Assembly: GCF_030553055.1 (NCBI RefSeq)
Contig: NZ_CP130713.1
Span: 3,162,001-3,226,000 of the forward strand
Direction of reading: 5' to 3'
Length of the DNA stretch: 64,000 bases
Source of the DNA: Streptomyces sp. XD-27
GTDB lineage: Bacteria > Actinomycetota > Actinomycetes > Streptomycetales > Streptomycetaceae
The stretch's first letter is position 1. Every line of letters begins with the position of its first letter. Positions 27,889 through 37,047 of the stretch are shown here, one piece after another. The position numbers were made by a program, and so were the translations under genes. The notes below the pieces were generated by a model that made no database searches, had not been told where the DNA came from, and was given only the letters and a program-made list of their open reading frames with translations.

Positions 27889-29124
27889 CTACGCTCCCTC
27901 GCCGGGAGGCGACGCGCGGCCGCGGAAGCGGCGGCGTTCGGCCGGCGGCGCCTGCGGCGGGGAGTCCGCCAGGCGCACCACCGGGTCGTCCGGCCCACCG
28001 TCCCGGCCCGCCACCACCGGCTTCTCCGAACGGGCCGCCTTCGCGCGGTACTGGGCCGCGTCCGCCAGCCGGAACAGCCGCCGCGCGCTGCGCACCGGCC
28101 CGATCGGGTCGCCCGTCGACGCGACCCCGCACGCGACGCCCTCCCCCATCTCCAGCTCCGCCGCCCTGCGGCACAGCTCGTCCGCCACCCGTACGACCTC
28201 GTCCGCCGAGGGGCCCACCTCCAGCAGGCAGAACTCGTCGCCGCCCAGCCGCGCCGCCAGCGCGCCCGGCAGCATCGCCCCGCACAGGGACAGCACCGTG
28301 CCGAAGCGCTCCAGGAGCCGGTCGCCCACCGCGTGCCCCAACGTGTCGTTGACCCTCTTCAACCCGTTCAGGTCGCACACCACCAGGCTCACGACCGTGC
28401 CGTCGCGGCGGTGCGCCTCCAGCGCCTCGTCCAGCCGTATGTCCACCGCCCGCCGGTTGGCCAGCCCGGTCAGGGGGTCGGTGAACGCCAGCCGGCGCGC
28501 CTCCTCCAGCCGCTCCGTCTGGGCGATCCCCGCGGCCGTCACCGCCGCCAGCACCGTCGCGAAGTCCGCGTCACCGCGGTCGAACAGCGGCTCCCCCACC
28601 GCCCGCGCCACGTACAGCTCGCCCCACGCCCGCCCGCGCAGCACGATCGGGGCGACCACGCAGCTGCTTCGCCCGCGCCGCCGCAGCGCTGCCACGCGCT
28701 GGTGGCAGTACGCCCCGTACGACCCGGCGCACGGGTCCTCCCCGGGCTCGGCACCGGGGGGCTCGGCCACCTCCACCCAGGCGTGCGGCTCGCCGCCCCG
28801 CGCCCACTGCTCGTGCAGGAACTCGGTGATCTCCGGGAACTCGTGCACCGGATACCACTCGTTCTCGGGGAACTCCTCCTCCCCCGGGGCCAGCGCGCCC
28901 ACGTTGGCCAGCACCCGCAGCCGCCCCAGCTCGCGCTCCCAGACCGACACGGCCGCGAAGCTCCCGCCCAGCGCGCCGCAGGCGCGGGCCGCCGCGGACC
29001 GCACCGCCTCCGGCAGCGTGTGCGCGGCCGCCATGGCCTGCGCCAGCGCCACCACGGCCGTCATCCGCTCGCCGCCCTGGCCCGTACCGCCGCCTGCCGC
29101 TTCGCCCGTCACCGCGCCTCGCAT
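27889..29124 (-). CDS. cdgE: GAF-GGDEF diguanylate cyclase (CdgE-like)
   Basis: A 411-residue cytoplasmic protein. Residues about 25-215 form a GAF-like sensor (VVAPIVLRGRAWGELYVARA). The GGDEF domain follows (LAFTDPLTGLANRRAVDIRL ... AARLGGDEFCLLEVGPS), so it should make c-di-GMP from two GTP. The RxxD inhibitory site normally found just before the active loop is absent (LPGALAARLGGDEF), so product inhibition may be weak. In Streptomyces c-di-GMP keeps BldD dimerised and cells vegetative. S. coelicolor carries cdgE beside hutH, the same arrangement as here. A start at the second Met (MTAVVALAQAM) is possible. Confidence 0.9.
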   Translation of the reverse strand: MRGAVTGEAAGGGTGQGGERMTAVVALAQAMAAAHTLPEAVRSAAARACGALGGSFAAVSVWERELGRLRVLANVGALAPGEEEFPENEWYPVHEFPEITEFLHEQWARGGEPHAWVEVAEPPGAEPGEDPCAGSYGAYCHQRVAALRRRGRSSCVVAPIVLRGRAWGELYVARAVGEPLFDRGDADFATVLAAVTAAGIAQTERLEEARRLAFTDPLTGLANRRAVDIRLDEALEAHRRDGTVVSLVVCDLNGLKRVNDTLGHAVGDRLLERFGTVLSLCGAMLPGALAARLGGDEFCLLEVGPSADEVVRVADELCRRAAELEMGEGVACGVASTGDPIGPVRSARRLFRLADAAQYRAKAARSEKPVVAGRDGGPDDPVVRLADSPPQAPPAERRRFRGRASPPGEGA

Positions 29125-29300
29125 TCCCTCGCCGCGCGCACACCGCGCGCCGCGCCATCCAGCGTAGGAACGTTTGACGGATTCCGCCCTCCTCGATCGA
29201 CGCTCTCCGGCCTCCGACCTCGGCGGGGAGGCCGCGGCTTGCCGTACCGCCCCGTCGGCAGGCGTAGCGGCGGGTCGGGGTCGGCTGCGATGATCCGGTC

Positions 29301-29310
29301 AACGATCGTT
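29301..29310. promoter_or_regulatory. Palindrome in the cdgE / enoyl-CoA hydratase divergent region
   Basis: AACGATCGTT is a perfect 10-base palindrome, extended as GTCAACGATCGTTAACAC, 29 bases before the hydratase ATG. It could be a TetR- or LacI-type operator. No local regulator is an obvious partner. Confidence 0.35.
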
Positions 29311-29338
29311 AACACCGGCGGCACCGGGAGGGCGCACC

Positions 29339-30133
29339 ATGACGGAACAGCGGTTCGGCGAGTGGGTCGGCGTACGGCGGCACGGGCACGTGGCCGAGCT
29401 GGTGCTCGACCGGCCCAAGGCCATGAACGCCGTCTCCACCGAGATGGCCAGGTGCATCGGGGCCGCGTGCACCGCGCTCGCCGGGGACCCCGGCGCGAGG
29501 GTCGTGGTGCTCACCTCCACCCATGAGCGGGCCTTCTGCGTGGGCGCCGACCTCAAGGAGCGGAACTCTCTTACGGACGCCGAGCTCGGCCGCCAGCGCC
29601 CGCTGGCCCGTGCCGCGTACACCGGGGTGCTGGAGCTGCCGATGCCCACCATCGCGGCCGTGCACGGCTACGCCCTGGGCGGCGGCTTCGAGCTGGCCCT
29701 GTCCTGCGACGTGATCGTGGCCGACCCGACGGCCGTGGTGGGGTTGCCGGAGGTGTCCGTGGGAGTGATCCCCGGCGGCGGCGGTACGCAGCTGCTGCCG
29801 CGCCGGGTGGGAGCCGCGCGGGCCGCCGAGCTGATCTTCACGGCGCGCCGGGTGGCCGCCGGGGAGGCGCGTGAGCTGGGGCTGGTGGACCAGCTGGCCG
29901 CCGAGGGCCAGGACCGCGAGGAGGCGCTGGCGCTGGCCGCCCGGATCGCCGCGAACTCACCGGTCGGACTGCGCGCCGCCAAGAAGGCGCTGCGGCTGGG
30001 CCACGGGCTGGACCTGCGGACCGGGCTGGAGGTGGAGGACGCGGCATGGCGGTCGGTGGCCTTCTCCGGGGACCGGGCGGAGGGCGTCGCGGCCTTCAAC
30101 GAGAAGCGGACCCCGGAGTGGCCGGGCGAATAG
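29339..30133 (+). CDS. Enoyl-CoA hydratase/isomerase family protein
   Basis: A 264-residue crotonase-fold enzyme. The oxyanion-hole segments are FCVGADLKERNSL (after VVVLTSTHERA) and AVHGYALGGGFELALSCDVI. The catalytic-loop region GLPEVSVGVIPGGGGTQLLP retains the Glu of PEV but has Gly in place of the second classical Glu. ANSPVGLRAAKKALRLGHGL is the usual C-terminal trimer-contact stretch. It likely acts on a short-chain or branched enoyl-CoA in fatty-acid or amino-acid breakdown. It sits between cdgE and cya, as I recall for S. coelicolor. GGGAGG precedes the ATG. Confidence 0.88.
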   Translation: MTEQRFGEWVGVRRHGHVAELVLDRPKAMNAVSTEMARCIGAACTALAGDPGARVVVLTSTHERAFCVGADLKERNSLTDAELGRQRPLARAAYTGVLELPMPTIAAVHGYALGGGFELALSCDVIVADPTAVVGLPEVSVGVIPGGGGTQLLPRRVGAARAAELIFTARRVAAGEARELGLVDQLAAEGQDREEALALAARIAANSPVGLRAAKKALRLGHGLDLRTGLEVEDAAWRSVAFSGDRAEGVAAFNEKRTPEWPGE

Positions 30134-30310
30134 CGTCCCGCGCGGCCCCGCACCGGCGCGGGGCCGACGCCGCGCGGCCGCCGACCTCCCGCTACGCCTT
30201 GTTCGCCGACGTCCCGCCACGCCCTCCGCCCCACCGGCGGTCAGCCGCCGGACGGCGTGAGGGGACGTGGCGGGTGCCCCCGCAGCGCGGCGAACACGCC
30301 CCGGAAGACG

Positions 30311-31609
30311 TCAGCCCCGCCGCGTCAGCAGCCACGGCTCCACGACGCCCAGCCCTCGCACCGGCCGCTGCCACATCGGCTGGAGCGCGAACCGGTACAC
30401 CGGCGGTTCCTCGCCCCGCTTCTCCGCCTCCGCGGCCGCCTCCGCCGCCTCCGCCTCGGATTCCGGCGCCTCCCCGGTCCGCGCCAGCTCCTCCGCGAGC
30501 GCCCCGTCCACCAGCACCGCGTCCTTCGGCGCTATCGACGTCAGCCGGCTCGCCAGGTTCACCGTCGTACCGAAGACATCGCCCATCCGGGTCGTCACCG
30601 TCCCGAACGCGATCCCCACCCGCAGCTCCGGCATCGTCTGGTCGTGCGCCATGGTCTCGATGAGCCGTACGCCGATCTCCGCCGCCGTGCCCGCGTCGTC
30701 CGCCGAGTACAGCACCTCGTCGCCGAGCGTCTTGATCAGCCGTCCGCCGTGCGCGGCGACCAGGTCGGCGGCCGTCGTCTCGAACGCCTCGACCAGCTCG
30801 CCGAGCTCCTCCTCCTCAAGGCGCCGGGTCAGCCGGGTGAAGCCGACCAGGTCCGCGAAGCCGACCGCCAGCCGCCGGTCGACCATCTCCGCGTCGTCCT
30901 GGGCCTGCACCACGCGGCCCGTCGCCGCCGCCAGCTGCCGCCGGTAGACGTAGACGAGGAACTCCTCCAGCTCCGGGAGCAGCAGCTCGACCAGCGGGTA
31001 GGCGATCTCGGTCCGGGTGAGCCCGGGTTCCTGGGGTTCAGTGAGCCCTTCCAGGAAGGAGTCGATCTGCCAGTCGGCCAGCCGCGCCGTCGTCTGCCCG
31101 GTGGACCGCGCGACCTGAATGGCCATCGGTTCGCTCAGCAACCCGGCCTCCACCAGGCCGGAGAGCCGCCGCAGCGCCAGGACGTCCGCCTCGGTGAGCG
31201 CCTTGGCCTGCCCGATGTCGGCGAAGCCCATGGCGTGCCAGAAGCGGGTGGCCAGCTCGACGGAGACGCCCGCGCTGCGGGCAGCCTGGAAGGGGGTGTA
31301 GCGCCGCTCGGCGCCAAGGATCAGCTGTTCGAGCCGGAGCGCGATCGAGTCGTCCTCGTCGTCGTCGTCGTCCGCGTCCACGTCCGTGTCCTGGTCCTTG
31401 CCATGGGCACGGGGATCCGGACCGGCATCCCCGCCGGCACCCGCACCCCCGCCGACGTCCACACCGGCAACCGCACCCGCGCCGACGCCCACGTCGGCCC
31501 CCGCGTCCACCTCCGGCGCAGAACCCTCCGCCTCCGGCGCAGAAGGCTGCGCGGAGCCCTCCGCACCGGCCGAGCCGGACGCGCCGGACCCCGTGTCGTC
31601 GACGGTCAC
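30311..31609 (-). CDS. cya: Class III adenylate cyclase
   Basis: A 432-residue cyclase making cAMP, the ligand of Crp in Streptomyces germination and antibiotic control. The N-terminal 95 residues are Gly/Ala/Asp-rich and include an Asp run (DVDADDDDDEDD). A helical regulatory region follows (LEQLILGAERRYTPFQAARS ... LVELLLPELEEFLVYVYRRQ) and then the catalytic domain VGFADLVGFTRLTRRLEEEE, GRLIKTLGDEVLYSADDAGT, RVGIAFGTVTTRMGDVFGTT, with metal-binding Asp residues intact. A Glu/Ala helix near the end splits the domain (EAPESEAEAAEAAAEAEK). A GTG start at 31609 is used. It is followed on the same side by no partner; birA is upstream. Confidence 0.92.
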   Translation of the reverse strand: MTVDDTGSGASGSAGAEGSAQPSAPEAEGSAPEVDAGADVGVGAGAVAGVDVGGGAGAGGDAGPDPRAHGKDQDTDVDADDDDDEDDSIALRLEQLILGAERRYTPFQAARSAGVSVELATRFWHAMGFADIGQAKALTEADVLALRRLSGLVEAGLLSEPMAIQVARSTGQTTARLADWQIDSFLEGLTEPQEPGLTRTEIAYPLVELLLPELEEFLVYVYRRQLAAATGRVVQAQDDAEMVDRRLAVGFADLVGFTRLTRRLEEEELGELVEAFETTAADLVAAHGGRLIKTLGDEVLYSADDAGTAAEIGVRLIETMAHDQTMPELRVGIAFGTVTTRMGDVFGTTVNLASRLTSIAPKDAVLVDGALAEELARTGEAPESEAEAAEAAAEAEKRGEEPPVYRFALQPMWQRPVRGLGVVEPWLLTRRG

Positions 31610-31741
31610 CGCCCGCCCCCTGTCCGATCCTGGCGCACTGCTTTCCGCTTCCCTCTCCGGTGATGGTCCCGGTTACGGATTCGCCCGCGGCCGCCCCGAG
31701 CTGGACGGACCGCCTCAACGATACGTCAGGTGTGCCCTAGC

Positions 31742-32608
31742 TCACTCTTCCTCGGAAGCGGCGCGCAGATGCACGATGTCGCCCGCCGCGACCACTCCCT
31801 GCACCCCGCCCGCCATCGAGAGCACCAGCCGCCCGTCGCCGTCCACCGCGACCGCCTCCCCGACCGCCGACCGGCCGCCGGGCAGCTCCGCACGGACCCG
31901 CCGCCCGAGCGTCGCGCACCCCGCCGCGTACGCCTCCTGGAGCCCGCTGGCCGCCGGGTCGCCGTCCGCGGCGCGCCACTTCCCGTACCACTGCTCGATC
32001 GACCGCAGGAGGGCGCGCAGCAGCGGGTCGCGGTCGACCGTGACCGCGCCCGCGAGCGCCAGCGAGCCCGCGGCGGGCACCGGTAGCTCCTCGTCACGCA
32101 GCGAGACGTTCAGCCCGATGCCGACCACGACCGCGTCACCGGTCCGCTCGGCCAGGATGCCGCCGGACTTGCGCTCCTCCCCGGCCACCGTCAGCAGCAG
32201 GTCGTTGGGCCATTTCAGCGCCGTGTCCACTCCGGCGGTGCGGGCCAGCGCGGCGGCGGTGGCGACCCCGGCGAGCAGCGGCAGCCAGCCCCAGCGGGCC
32301 TCGGGCACCCGTTCCCCGGGCCGGAACAGCATCGAGAGGAACAGCCCCGAGCGGGCCGGGGCGGTCCACGTCCGGTCCAGCCGCCCGCGTCCGGCGGTCT
32401 GCTCCTCGGCCACCAGGACCGCGCCCTCCGGTGCGCCCCCCTGCGCCCGGGCCACGAGATCGGTGTTGGTGGAGCCGGTGGACGGCACGACCTCCACCGA
32501 GGTCCACAGCCCGTCGGGCCGCACGAGCGCCCGGCGCAGCGCCTCGGCGTTCAGCGGCGGCCGGTCCAGGTCGTTCCATCTGCTGCCATGGGTGTCAGAA
32601 GGGCTCAT
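31742..32608 (-). CDS. birA: Biotin--[acetyl-CoA carboxylase] ligase
   Basis: A 288-residue enzyme that activates biotin with ATP and attaches it to the lysine of carboxyl-carrier domains such as that of AccA2 in this window. Motifs: VVPSTGSTNTDLVARAQGGA (substrate loop), VLVAEEQTAGRGRLDRTWTA (biotinyl-AMP loop), LKWPNDLLLTVAGEERKSGG and VVVGIGLNVSLRDEEL. A C-terminal SH3-like domain follows. There is no N-terminal HTH, so it is a monofunctional ligase, not a repressor. The ATG at 32608 is preferred over 32641 because TAGGCT seven bases upstream could be a -10 box for a leaderless message. It is divergent from pccB. Confidence 0.92.
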   Translation of the reverse strand: MSPSDTHGSRWNDLDRPPLNAEALRRALVRPDGLWTSVEVVPSTGSTNTDLVARAQGGAPEGAVLVAEEQTAGRGRLDRTWTAPARSGLFLSMLFRPGERVPEARWGWLPLLAGVATAAALARTAGVDTALKWPNDLLLTVAGEERKSGGILAERTGDAVVVGIGLNVSLRDEELPVPAAGSLALAGAVTVDRDPLLRALLRSIEQWYGKWRAADGDPAASGLQEAYAAGCATLGRRVRAELPGGRSAVGEAVAVDGDGRLVLSMAGGVQGVVAAGDIVHLRAASEEE

Positions 32609-32778
32609 ACGGGCCAGCCTAGGGTCAGGAGGTGTGGCCAACGACGCAGTGCCACACCGCAGTCCCGCCGATACGCTACGAGCCGGTAGCCGAGGTGACC
32701 GACCCGGAAAACCCCGTGAACCCCCCGTGAACGCCCCCTGACCACCCCGCCCCGAGGACGAGCAGGAGCCGCATCCCG

Positions 32779-34374
32779 ATGTCCGAGCCGGAGATCGCCC
32801 CCGACAGCCACGACCGCCACACCACCGCGGGGAAGCTCGCGGATCTGCAGCGCCGTACCGAAGAAGCCGTCCACGCCGGGTCCGCGCGGGCCGTGGAGAA
32901 GCAGCACGCCAAGGGCAAGCTGACCGCGCGGGAGCGGATCGACCTGCTGCTGGACGAGGGCTCGTTCACTGAACTGGACGAGTTCGCGCGGCACCGTTCC
33001 ACGAACTTCGGCATCGACAAGAACCGCCCGTACGGAGACGGTGTGGTCACCGGCTACGGCACGGTCGACGGCCGCCCGGTCGCCGTCTATTCGCAGGACT
33101 TCACCATCTTCGGCGGCTCGCTCGGCGAGGTCTACGGCGAGAAGATCGTCAAGGTGATGGACTTCGCGCTGAAGACCGGCTGTCCGGTCATCGGCATCAA
33201 CGACGGCGGCGGCGCCCGCATCCAGGAGGGCGTGGTGGCGCTCGGCCTCTTCGCCGAGATCTTCCGCCGGAACGTCCACGCGTCGGGGGTGATCCCGCAG
33301 ATCAGCCTGATCGTCGGCCCGTGCGCGGGCGGCGCGGTCTACTCCCCGGCGATCACCGACTTCACCGTGATGGTCGACCAGACCTCGCACATGTTCATCA
33401 CCGGGCCGGACGTGATCAAGACGGTGACCGGCGAGGACGTGGGCTTCGAGGCCCTGGGCGGCGCCCGTACGCACAACACCACCTCCGGTGTCGCGCACTA
33501 CATGGGCGGCGACGAGAAGGACGCCATCGACTACGTCAAGGCGCTGCTGTCCTACCTGCCCTCCAACAACCTCTCCGAGCCGCCCGCCTTCCCCGAGCAG
33601 GCCGACCTGGCGGTCACGGACGAGGACCGGGAGCTGGACACCCTCATCCCGGACTCCGCCAACCAGCCGTACGACATGCACAAGGCCATCGAGCACGTGC
33701 TGGACGACGGCGAGTTCCTGGAGACCCAGCCGCTGTTCGCGCCGAACATCATCACCGGCTTCGGGCGTGTCGAGGGCCACCCGGTCGGCATCGTCGCCAA
33801 CCAGCCGATGCAGTTCGCGGGCTGCCTGGACATCGACGCCTCCGAGAAGGCCGCGCGCTTCGTCCGCACCTGCGACGCCTTCAACGTGCCCGTCCTGACG
33901 TTCGTGGACGTCCCCGGCTTCCTGCCCGGCACGGACCAGGAGTACAACGGCATCATCCGGCGCGGCGCCAAGCTGATCTACGCGTACGCGGAGGCCACGG
34001 TCCCGCTGATCACGGTGATCACCCGGAAGGCGTTCGGCGGCGCGTACGACGTGATGGGCTCCAAGCACCTGGGCGCGGACCTGAACGTGGCGTGGCCGAC
34101 CGCCCAGATCGCGGTCATGGGCGCGCAGGGCGCGGTGAACATCCTGCACCGCCGGACCATCGCCGCCGCCGAGGACCAGGACGCCACCCGCGCCGAGCTG
34201 ATCGCCGACTACGAGGACACCCTCCTCAACCCGTACATCGCGGCCGAGCGCGGCTACGTCGACGCGGTGATCATGCCGTCCGAGACCCGCCGCCACATCG
34301 TGCGGGGCTTGCGCGCGCTGCGGAACAAGCGCGAGTCCCTGCCGCCGAAGAAGCACGGCAACATCCCCCTCTAG
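32779..34374 (+). CDS. pccB: Acyl-CoA (propionyl-CoA) carboxylase beta subunit
   Basis: A 531-residue carboxyltransferase that moves the carboxyl group from carboxybiotin to propionyl-CoA (or acetyl-CoA), giving methylmalonyl-CoA for polyketides and odd-chain metabolism. Conserved crotonase-like halves are visible: [60 protein letters not shown] in the N-half and [60 protein letters not shown] in the C-half. The residue that selects acyl chain length (Asp in [12 protein letters not shown]) is present. The epsilon subunit follows after 14 bases. The alpha subunit AccA2 is 3.5 kb downstream. Confidence 0.96.
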   Translation: MSEPEIAPDSHDRHTTAGKLADLQRRTEEAVHAGSARAVEKQHAKGKLTARERIDLLLDEGSFTELDEFARHRSTNFGIDKNRPYGDGVVTGYGTVDGRPVAVYSQDFTIFGGSLGEVYGEKIVKVMDFALKTGCPVIGINDGGGARIQEGVVALGLFAEIFRRNVHASGVIPQISLIVGPCAGGAVYSPAITDFTVMVDQTSHMFITGPDVIKTVTGEDVGFEALGGARTHNTTSGVAHYMGGDEKDAIDYVKALLSYLPSNNLSEPPAFPEQADLAVTDEDRELDTLIPDSANQPYDMHKAIEHVLDDGEFLETQPLFAPNIITGFGRVEGHPVGIVANQPMQFAGCLDIDASEKAARFVRTCDAFNVPVLTFVDVPGFLPGTDQEYNGIIRRGAKLIYAYAEATVPLITVITRKAFGGAYDVMGSKHLGADLNVAWPTAQIAVMGAQGAVNILHRRTIAAAEDQDATRAELIADYEDTLLNPYIAAERGYVDAVIMPSETRRHIVRGLRALRNKRESLPPKKHGNIPL

Positions 34375-34388
34375 AAAGGGTTGTTTCC

Positions 34389-34595
34389 ATGATCAAGGTC
34401 GTCCGTGGCAACCCCACCCCCGAGGAGCTGGCCGCCGCCCTCGCGGTGGTTCAAGCGCGCGCGGCAGCCGCCGCTGCCGCCGCGCCGGGGCAGGTCATAC
34501 CCGACGAGTGGGCGGACCCGGCCCGCACCATCCCGAGCGGCCGGGTGCCGCACCCGGGCCCCAAGGCGTGGCGCACCAGCTTCTGGCCTGCCTGA
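34389..34595 (+). CDS. pccE: Acyl-CoA carboxylase epsilon subunit
   Basis: A 68-residue actinobacterial accessory subunit that binds and stimulates the PccB carboxyltransferase. It begins MIKVVRGNPTPEELAAALAV, contains an Ala-rich helix, and ends in the family motif WRTSFWPA. The ATG at 34389 follows AAAGGG by about nine bases. It forms an operon with pccB. Confidence 0.92.
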   Translation: MIKVVRGNPTPEELAAALAVVQARAAAAAAAAPGQVIPDEWADPARTIPSGRVPHPGPKAWRTSFWPA

Positions 34596-34617
34596 TCCGG
34601 CGTCATAGTGCTTCCGT

Positions 34618-34655
34618 GCCGTGGCGCCTGAGTACGCGTACTCAGGCGCCACGGC
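34618..34655. terminator. 38-bp perfect palindrome after pccE
   Basis: The sequence GCCGTGGCGCCTGAGTACG is followed directly by its exact complement, with no loop. It lies 23 bases after the pccE stop and probably ends the pccB-pccE transcript. The core TGAGTACGCGTACTCA could equally be a protein-binding site for the promoter of the small gene just downstream. Confidence 0.7.
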
Positions 34656-34679
34656 CGTCCGCGGAGCAGTATCGTCCGC

Positions 34680-34808
34680 ATGCTGTGGTCCGACCCGCCC
34701 GATGAGCCGCCCGAGGAGTTGCGCCAGGTCCAGGAGAGGCTCCGGCGCGCGGGCGCGGTGATGGCCGTCGCGGTCCTGATCACCCTGCTGATCCTCAGCA
34801 CGGGATGA
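34680..34808 (+). CDS. 42-residue membrane protein
   Basis: A short gene starting ATG at 34680: MLWSDPPDEPPEELRQVQER followed by LRRAGAVMAVAVLITLLILS and TG. It has an acidic Pro-rich N-terminus and one C-terminal hydrophobic helix. Similar tiny proteins follow the acyl-CoA carboxylase genes in other Streptomyces, as I recall. There is no ribosome site; CAGTAT eight bases upstream could be a -10 box of a leaderless message. The stop codon lies in a 14-base direct repeat (AGCACGGGATGATC at 34797 and 34814). Confidence 0.6.
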   Translation: MLWSDPPDEPPEELRQVQERLRRAGAVMAVAVLITLLILSTG

Positions 34809-34863
34809 TCACGAGCACGGGATGATCTTGGGCACACAAGGGCAACCCCTCCGGCGGTTCGCG

Positions 34864-34881
34864 CCTCTTCCTTAGAAGAGG
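34864..34881. promoter_or_regulatory. Inverted repeat before the PbpA-like gene
   Basis: CCTCTTC and GAAGAGG are perfect 7-base arms around CTTA, 36 bases before the transpeptidase ATG. It is suitably placed for an operator or a leader hairpin. Confidence 0.4.
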
Positions 34882-34916
34882 TACGACCGCCGGGCACAGG
34901 GGAGAGCCGCCGACCG

Positions 34917-36380
34917 ATGAACAGACCGATACGCCACATCGCCGTCTTCAGCGGTCTGCTGATCCTGGCACTGCTGCTGCAGACCACCTGGCTCCAGTTC
35001 AAGCGCACCGACGAGCTGGCCAACCACGAGAAGAACACCCGCGTGAAGATCGCGGCGTACGCCCACCCGCGCGGCAACATCATCGTGGGCGGCCAGCCGA
35101 TCACCGGCTCGGTGGAGACCGACAGCACGTACTACAAGTACAAGCGCACGTTCAAGGACGGCGCGATGTACGCCCCGATCACCGGCTACTCCTCCCAGAC
35201 CTACGGCGCCACCCACCTGGAAGCGCTCAACAACAAGCTGCTCAGCGGCACCGACGACCGGCTCTTCCTCCAGAACACCCTCGACCTGTTCACCGGCGAC
35301 GACCGGCGCGGCGGCGACGTCGTGACCACCATCGACCCGAAGGCGCAGAAGGCCGCGTACCAGGGACTGGGCGACAGGACCGGCGCGGTGGTCGCCATCG
35401 ACCCGAGCACCGGCAGGATCCTCGCGCTCGCCTCCACCCCGTCCTACGACCCGTCCGTCTTCGCCGGCTCCACGAAGAAGGACGGCGAGGCCTGGGACCG
35501 GCTCCAGAAGGACAAGCGCAAGCCGATGGACAACCGCGCGCTCAAGCTGACCTACGCGCCCGGCTCCACCTTCAAGGTCATCACCGCCGCCGCGGCGCTG
35601 GAGCACGGGCTGTACCAGGACATCAACGCGCCGACGAAGTCCCCGGACCCGTGGACCATGCCGGAGACCAGGGTGCCGCTGCCGAACCAGGACAAGTCCG
35701 CGCCCTGCGAGAACGCCTCCCTCAACGTCGCCATGCAGCACTCCTGCAACAACGTCTACGGCAAGGTCAGCGTCGACCTCGGCAAGGAGAAGATGCGCCA
35801 GACGGCCGAGAAGTTCGGCTTCAACGACCCCAAGGTCGACACGCCCACCCGCGCCGTCGAGAGCGTCTTCCCGGCCGAGATGGACCGGCCCCAGACCGCG
35901 ATGTCCGGCATCGGCCAGTCCAGCGTCCGCGCCACCCCGCTGCAGATCGCGATGATGACCGCCGCCATCGCCAACGACGGCAAGCTGATGAAGCCGTACA
36001 TGGTCGACTCGCTGCGCGACCCCGACCTGGACACGCTGGAGAAGTTCGAGCCGAAGGAGATGTCCCAGGCGGTCTCCGAGGACACCGCGAAGAAGGTCCA
36101 GCAGATGATGGAGGACACCGCCGAGAAGGGCACCGGCCGCCCCGGCCGGATCTCCGGTGTCACCGTCGGCGCCAAGACCGGCACCGCCCAGCGCGGCGTG
36201 AACAACAACCTCCCGCCGCTGGCGTGGTTCATCTCCTACGCCAAGCAGGGCGACGGCTCCCCGGTCGCGGTCGCGGTGATGATCGACCCCGACGACAGCA
36301 TCCCGCGCGACCAGATCTCCGGCGGCGGGCTGGCGGGCCCCATCGCCAAGAAGGTCATGCAGGCGGTCCTCAAGAAGTGA
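34917..36380 (+). CDS. Penicillin-binding transpeptidase (PbpA-like, class B)
   Basis: A 487-residue peptidoglycan D,D-transpeptidase. One N-terminal transmembrane anchor (HIAVFSGLLILALLLQTTWL) precedes a dimerisation domain. The penicillin-binding domain carries the three active-site motifs SxxK (Ser217-Thr-Phe-Lys220 in YAPGSTFKVITA), SxN (Ser276-Cys-Asn278) and KTG (Lys420 in GAKTGTAQ). It resembles the core PbpA that normally sits beside ftsW near oriC, but its neighbours here are pccE and maf. It is therefore probably an extra paralogue, possibly for sporulation or specialised wall synthesis. GGGGAG lies before the ATG. maf follows after 38 bases. Confidence 0.9.
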   Translation: MNRPIRHIAVFSGLLILALLLQTTWLQFKRTDELANHEKNTRVKIAAYAHPRGNIIVGGQPITGSVETDSTYYKYKRTFKDGAMYAPITGYSSQTYGATHLEALNNKLLSGTDDRLFLQNTLDLFTGDDRRGGDVVTTIDPKAQKAAYQGLGDRTGAVVAIDPSTGRILALASTPSYDPSVFAGSTKKDGEAWDRLQKDKRKPMDNRALKLTYAPGSTFKVITAAAALEHGLYQDINAPTKSPDPWTMPETRVPLPNQDKSAPCENASLNVAMQHSCNNVYGKVSVDLGKEKMRQTAEKFGFNDPKVDTPTRAVESVFPAEMDRPQTAMSGIGQSSVRATPLQIAMMTAAIANDGKLMKPYMVDSLRDPDLDTLEKFEPKEMSQAVSEDTAKKVQQMMEDTAEKGTGRPGRISGVTVGAKTGTAQRGVNNNLPPLAWFISYAKQGDGSPVAVAVMIDPDDSIPRDQISGGGLAGPIAKKVMQAVLKK

Positions 36381-36418
36381 GCCCGTTCCTCAGGAAGTGA
36401 GCCGTTACGCTGGGCCGC

Positions 36419-37030
36419 ATGGCTGAACCCCGCACCGTCGTCCTCGCCTCCGCCTCCCCCGCCCGACTGGGCCTGCTGCGGCAGGCGGGGCTCGCCCCCG
36501 AGGTGATCGTCAGCGGTGTCGACGAGGACGCCCTCGACGCCGACTCGCCCGCCGAGCTGGCGCTGGTGCTCGCCGAGGCCAAGGCCGCCGCGGTGGCGGC
36601 CCAGCCCGCGGTGGCGGGCGCGCTGGTCATCGGCTGCGACTCGGTGCTGGAGCTGGATGGCCAGGCGCTCGGCAAGCCCGTCGACGAGGAGGACGCCACC
36701 GCCCGCTGGAAGGCGATGCGCGGCCGCTCCGGGGTGCTGCGCACCGGCCACTGCGTGATCGACACGGCGAGCGGGCGGCGGTCCTCCGCGACGGCCTCCA
36801 CCACGGTCCGCTTCGGCGAGCCGACCGACGCCGAGATCGCGGCGTACGTGGCCAGCGGCGAACCGCTCCACGTGGCGGGCGCGTTCACCCTCGACGGCCG
36901 GTCGGCACCGTTCATCGACGGCATCGACGGCGACCACGGCAACGTGATCGGCCTGTCGCTGCCGCTGCTGCGCCGCCTGCTGGCCGAGCTGGACGTGTCC
37001 ATCACGGACCTGTGGGCGCCCGAGGCCTGA
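36419..37030 (+). CDS. maf: Maf nucleoside triphosphate pyrophosphatase
   Basis: A 203-residue house-cleaning enzyme hydrolysing modified or canonical dTTP/UTP/CTP. Visible motifs: [20 protein letters not shown] (phosphate loop), [40 protein letters not shown] (catalytic Asp), [20 protein letters not shown] and [20 protein letters not shown]. The ATG at 36419 has only a weak ribosome site. In Streptomyces maf sits between the pccBE genes and accA2, and this is retained. Confidence 0.93.
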   Translation: MAEPRTVVLASASPARLGLLRQAGLAPEVIVSGVDEDALDADSPAELALVLAEAKAAAVAAQPAVAGALVIGCDSVLELDGQALGKPVDEEDATARWKAMRGRSGVLRTGHCVIDTASGRRSSATASTTVRFGEPTDAEIAAYVASGEPLHVAGAFTLDGRSAPFIDGIDGDHGNVIGLSLPLLRRLLAELDVSITDLWAPEA

Positions 37031-37047
37031 GCCGGCCCGCGCCCGGG

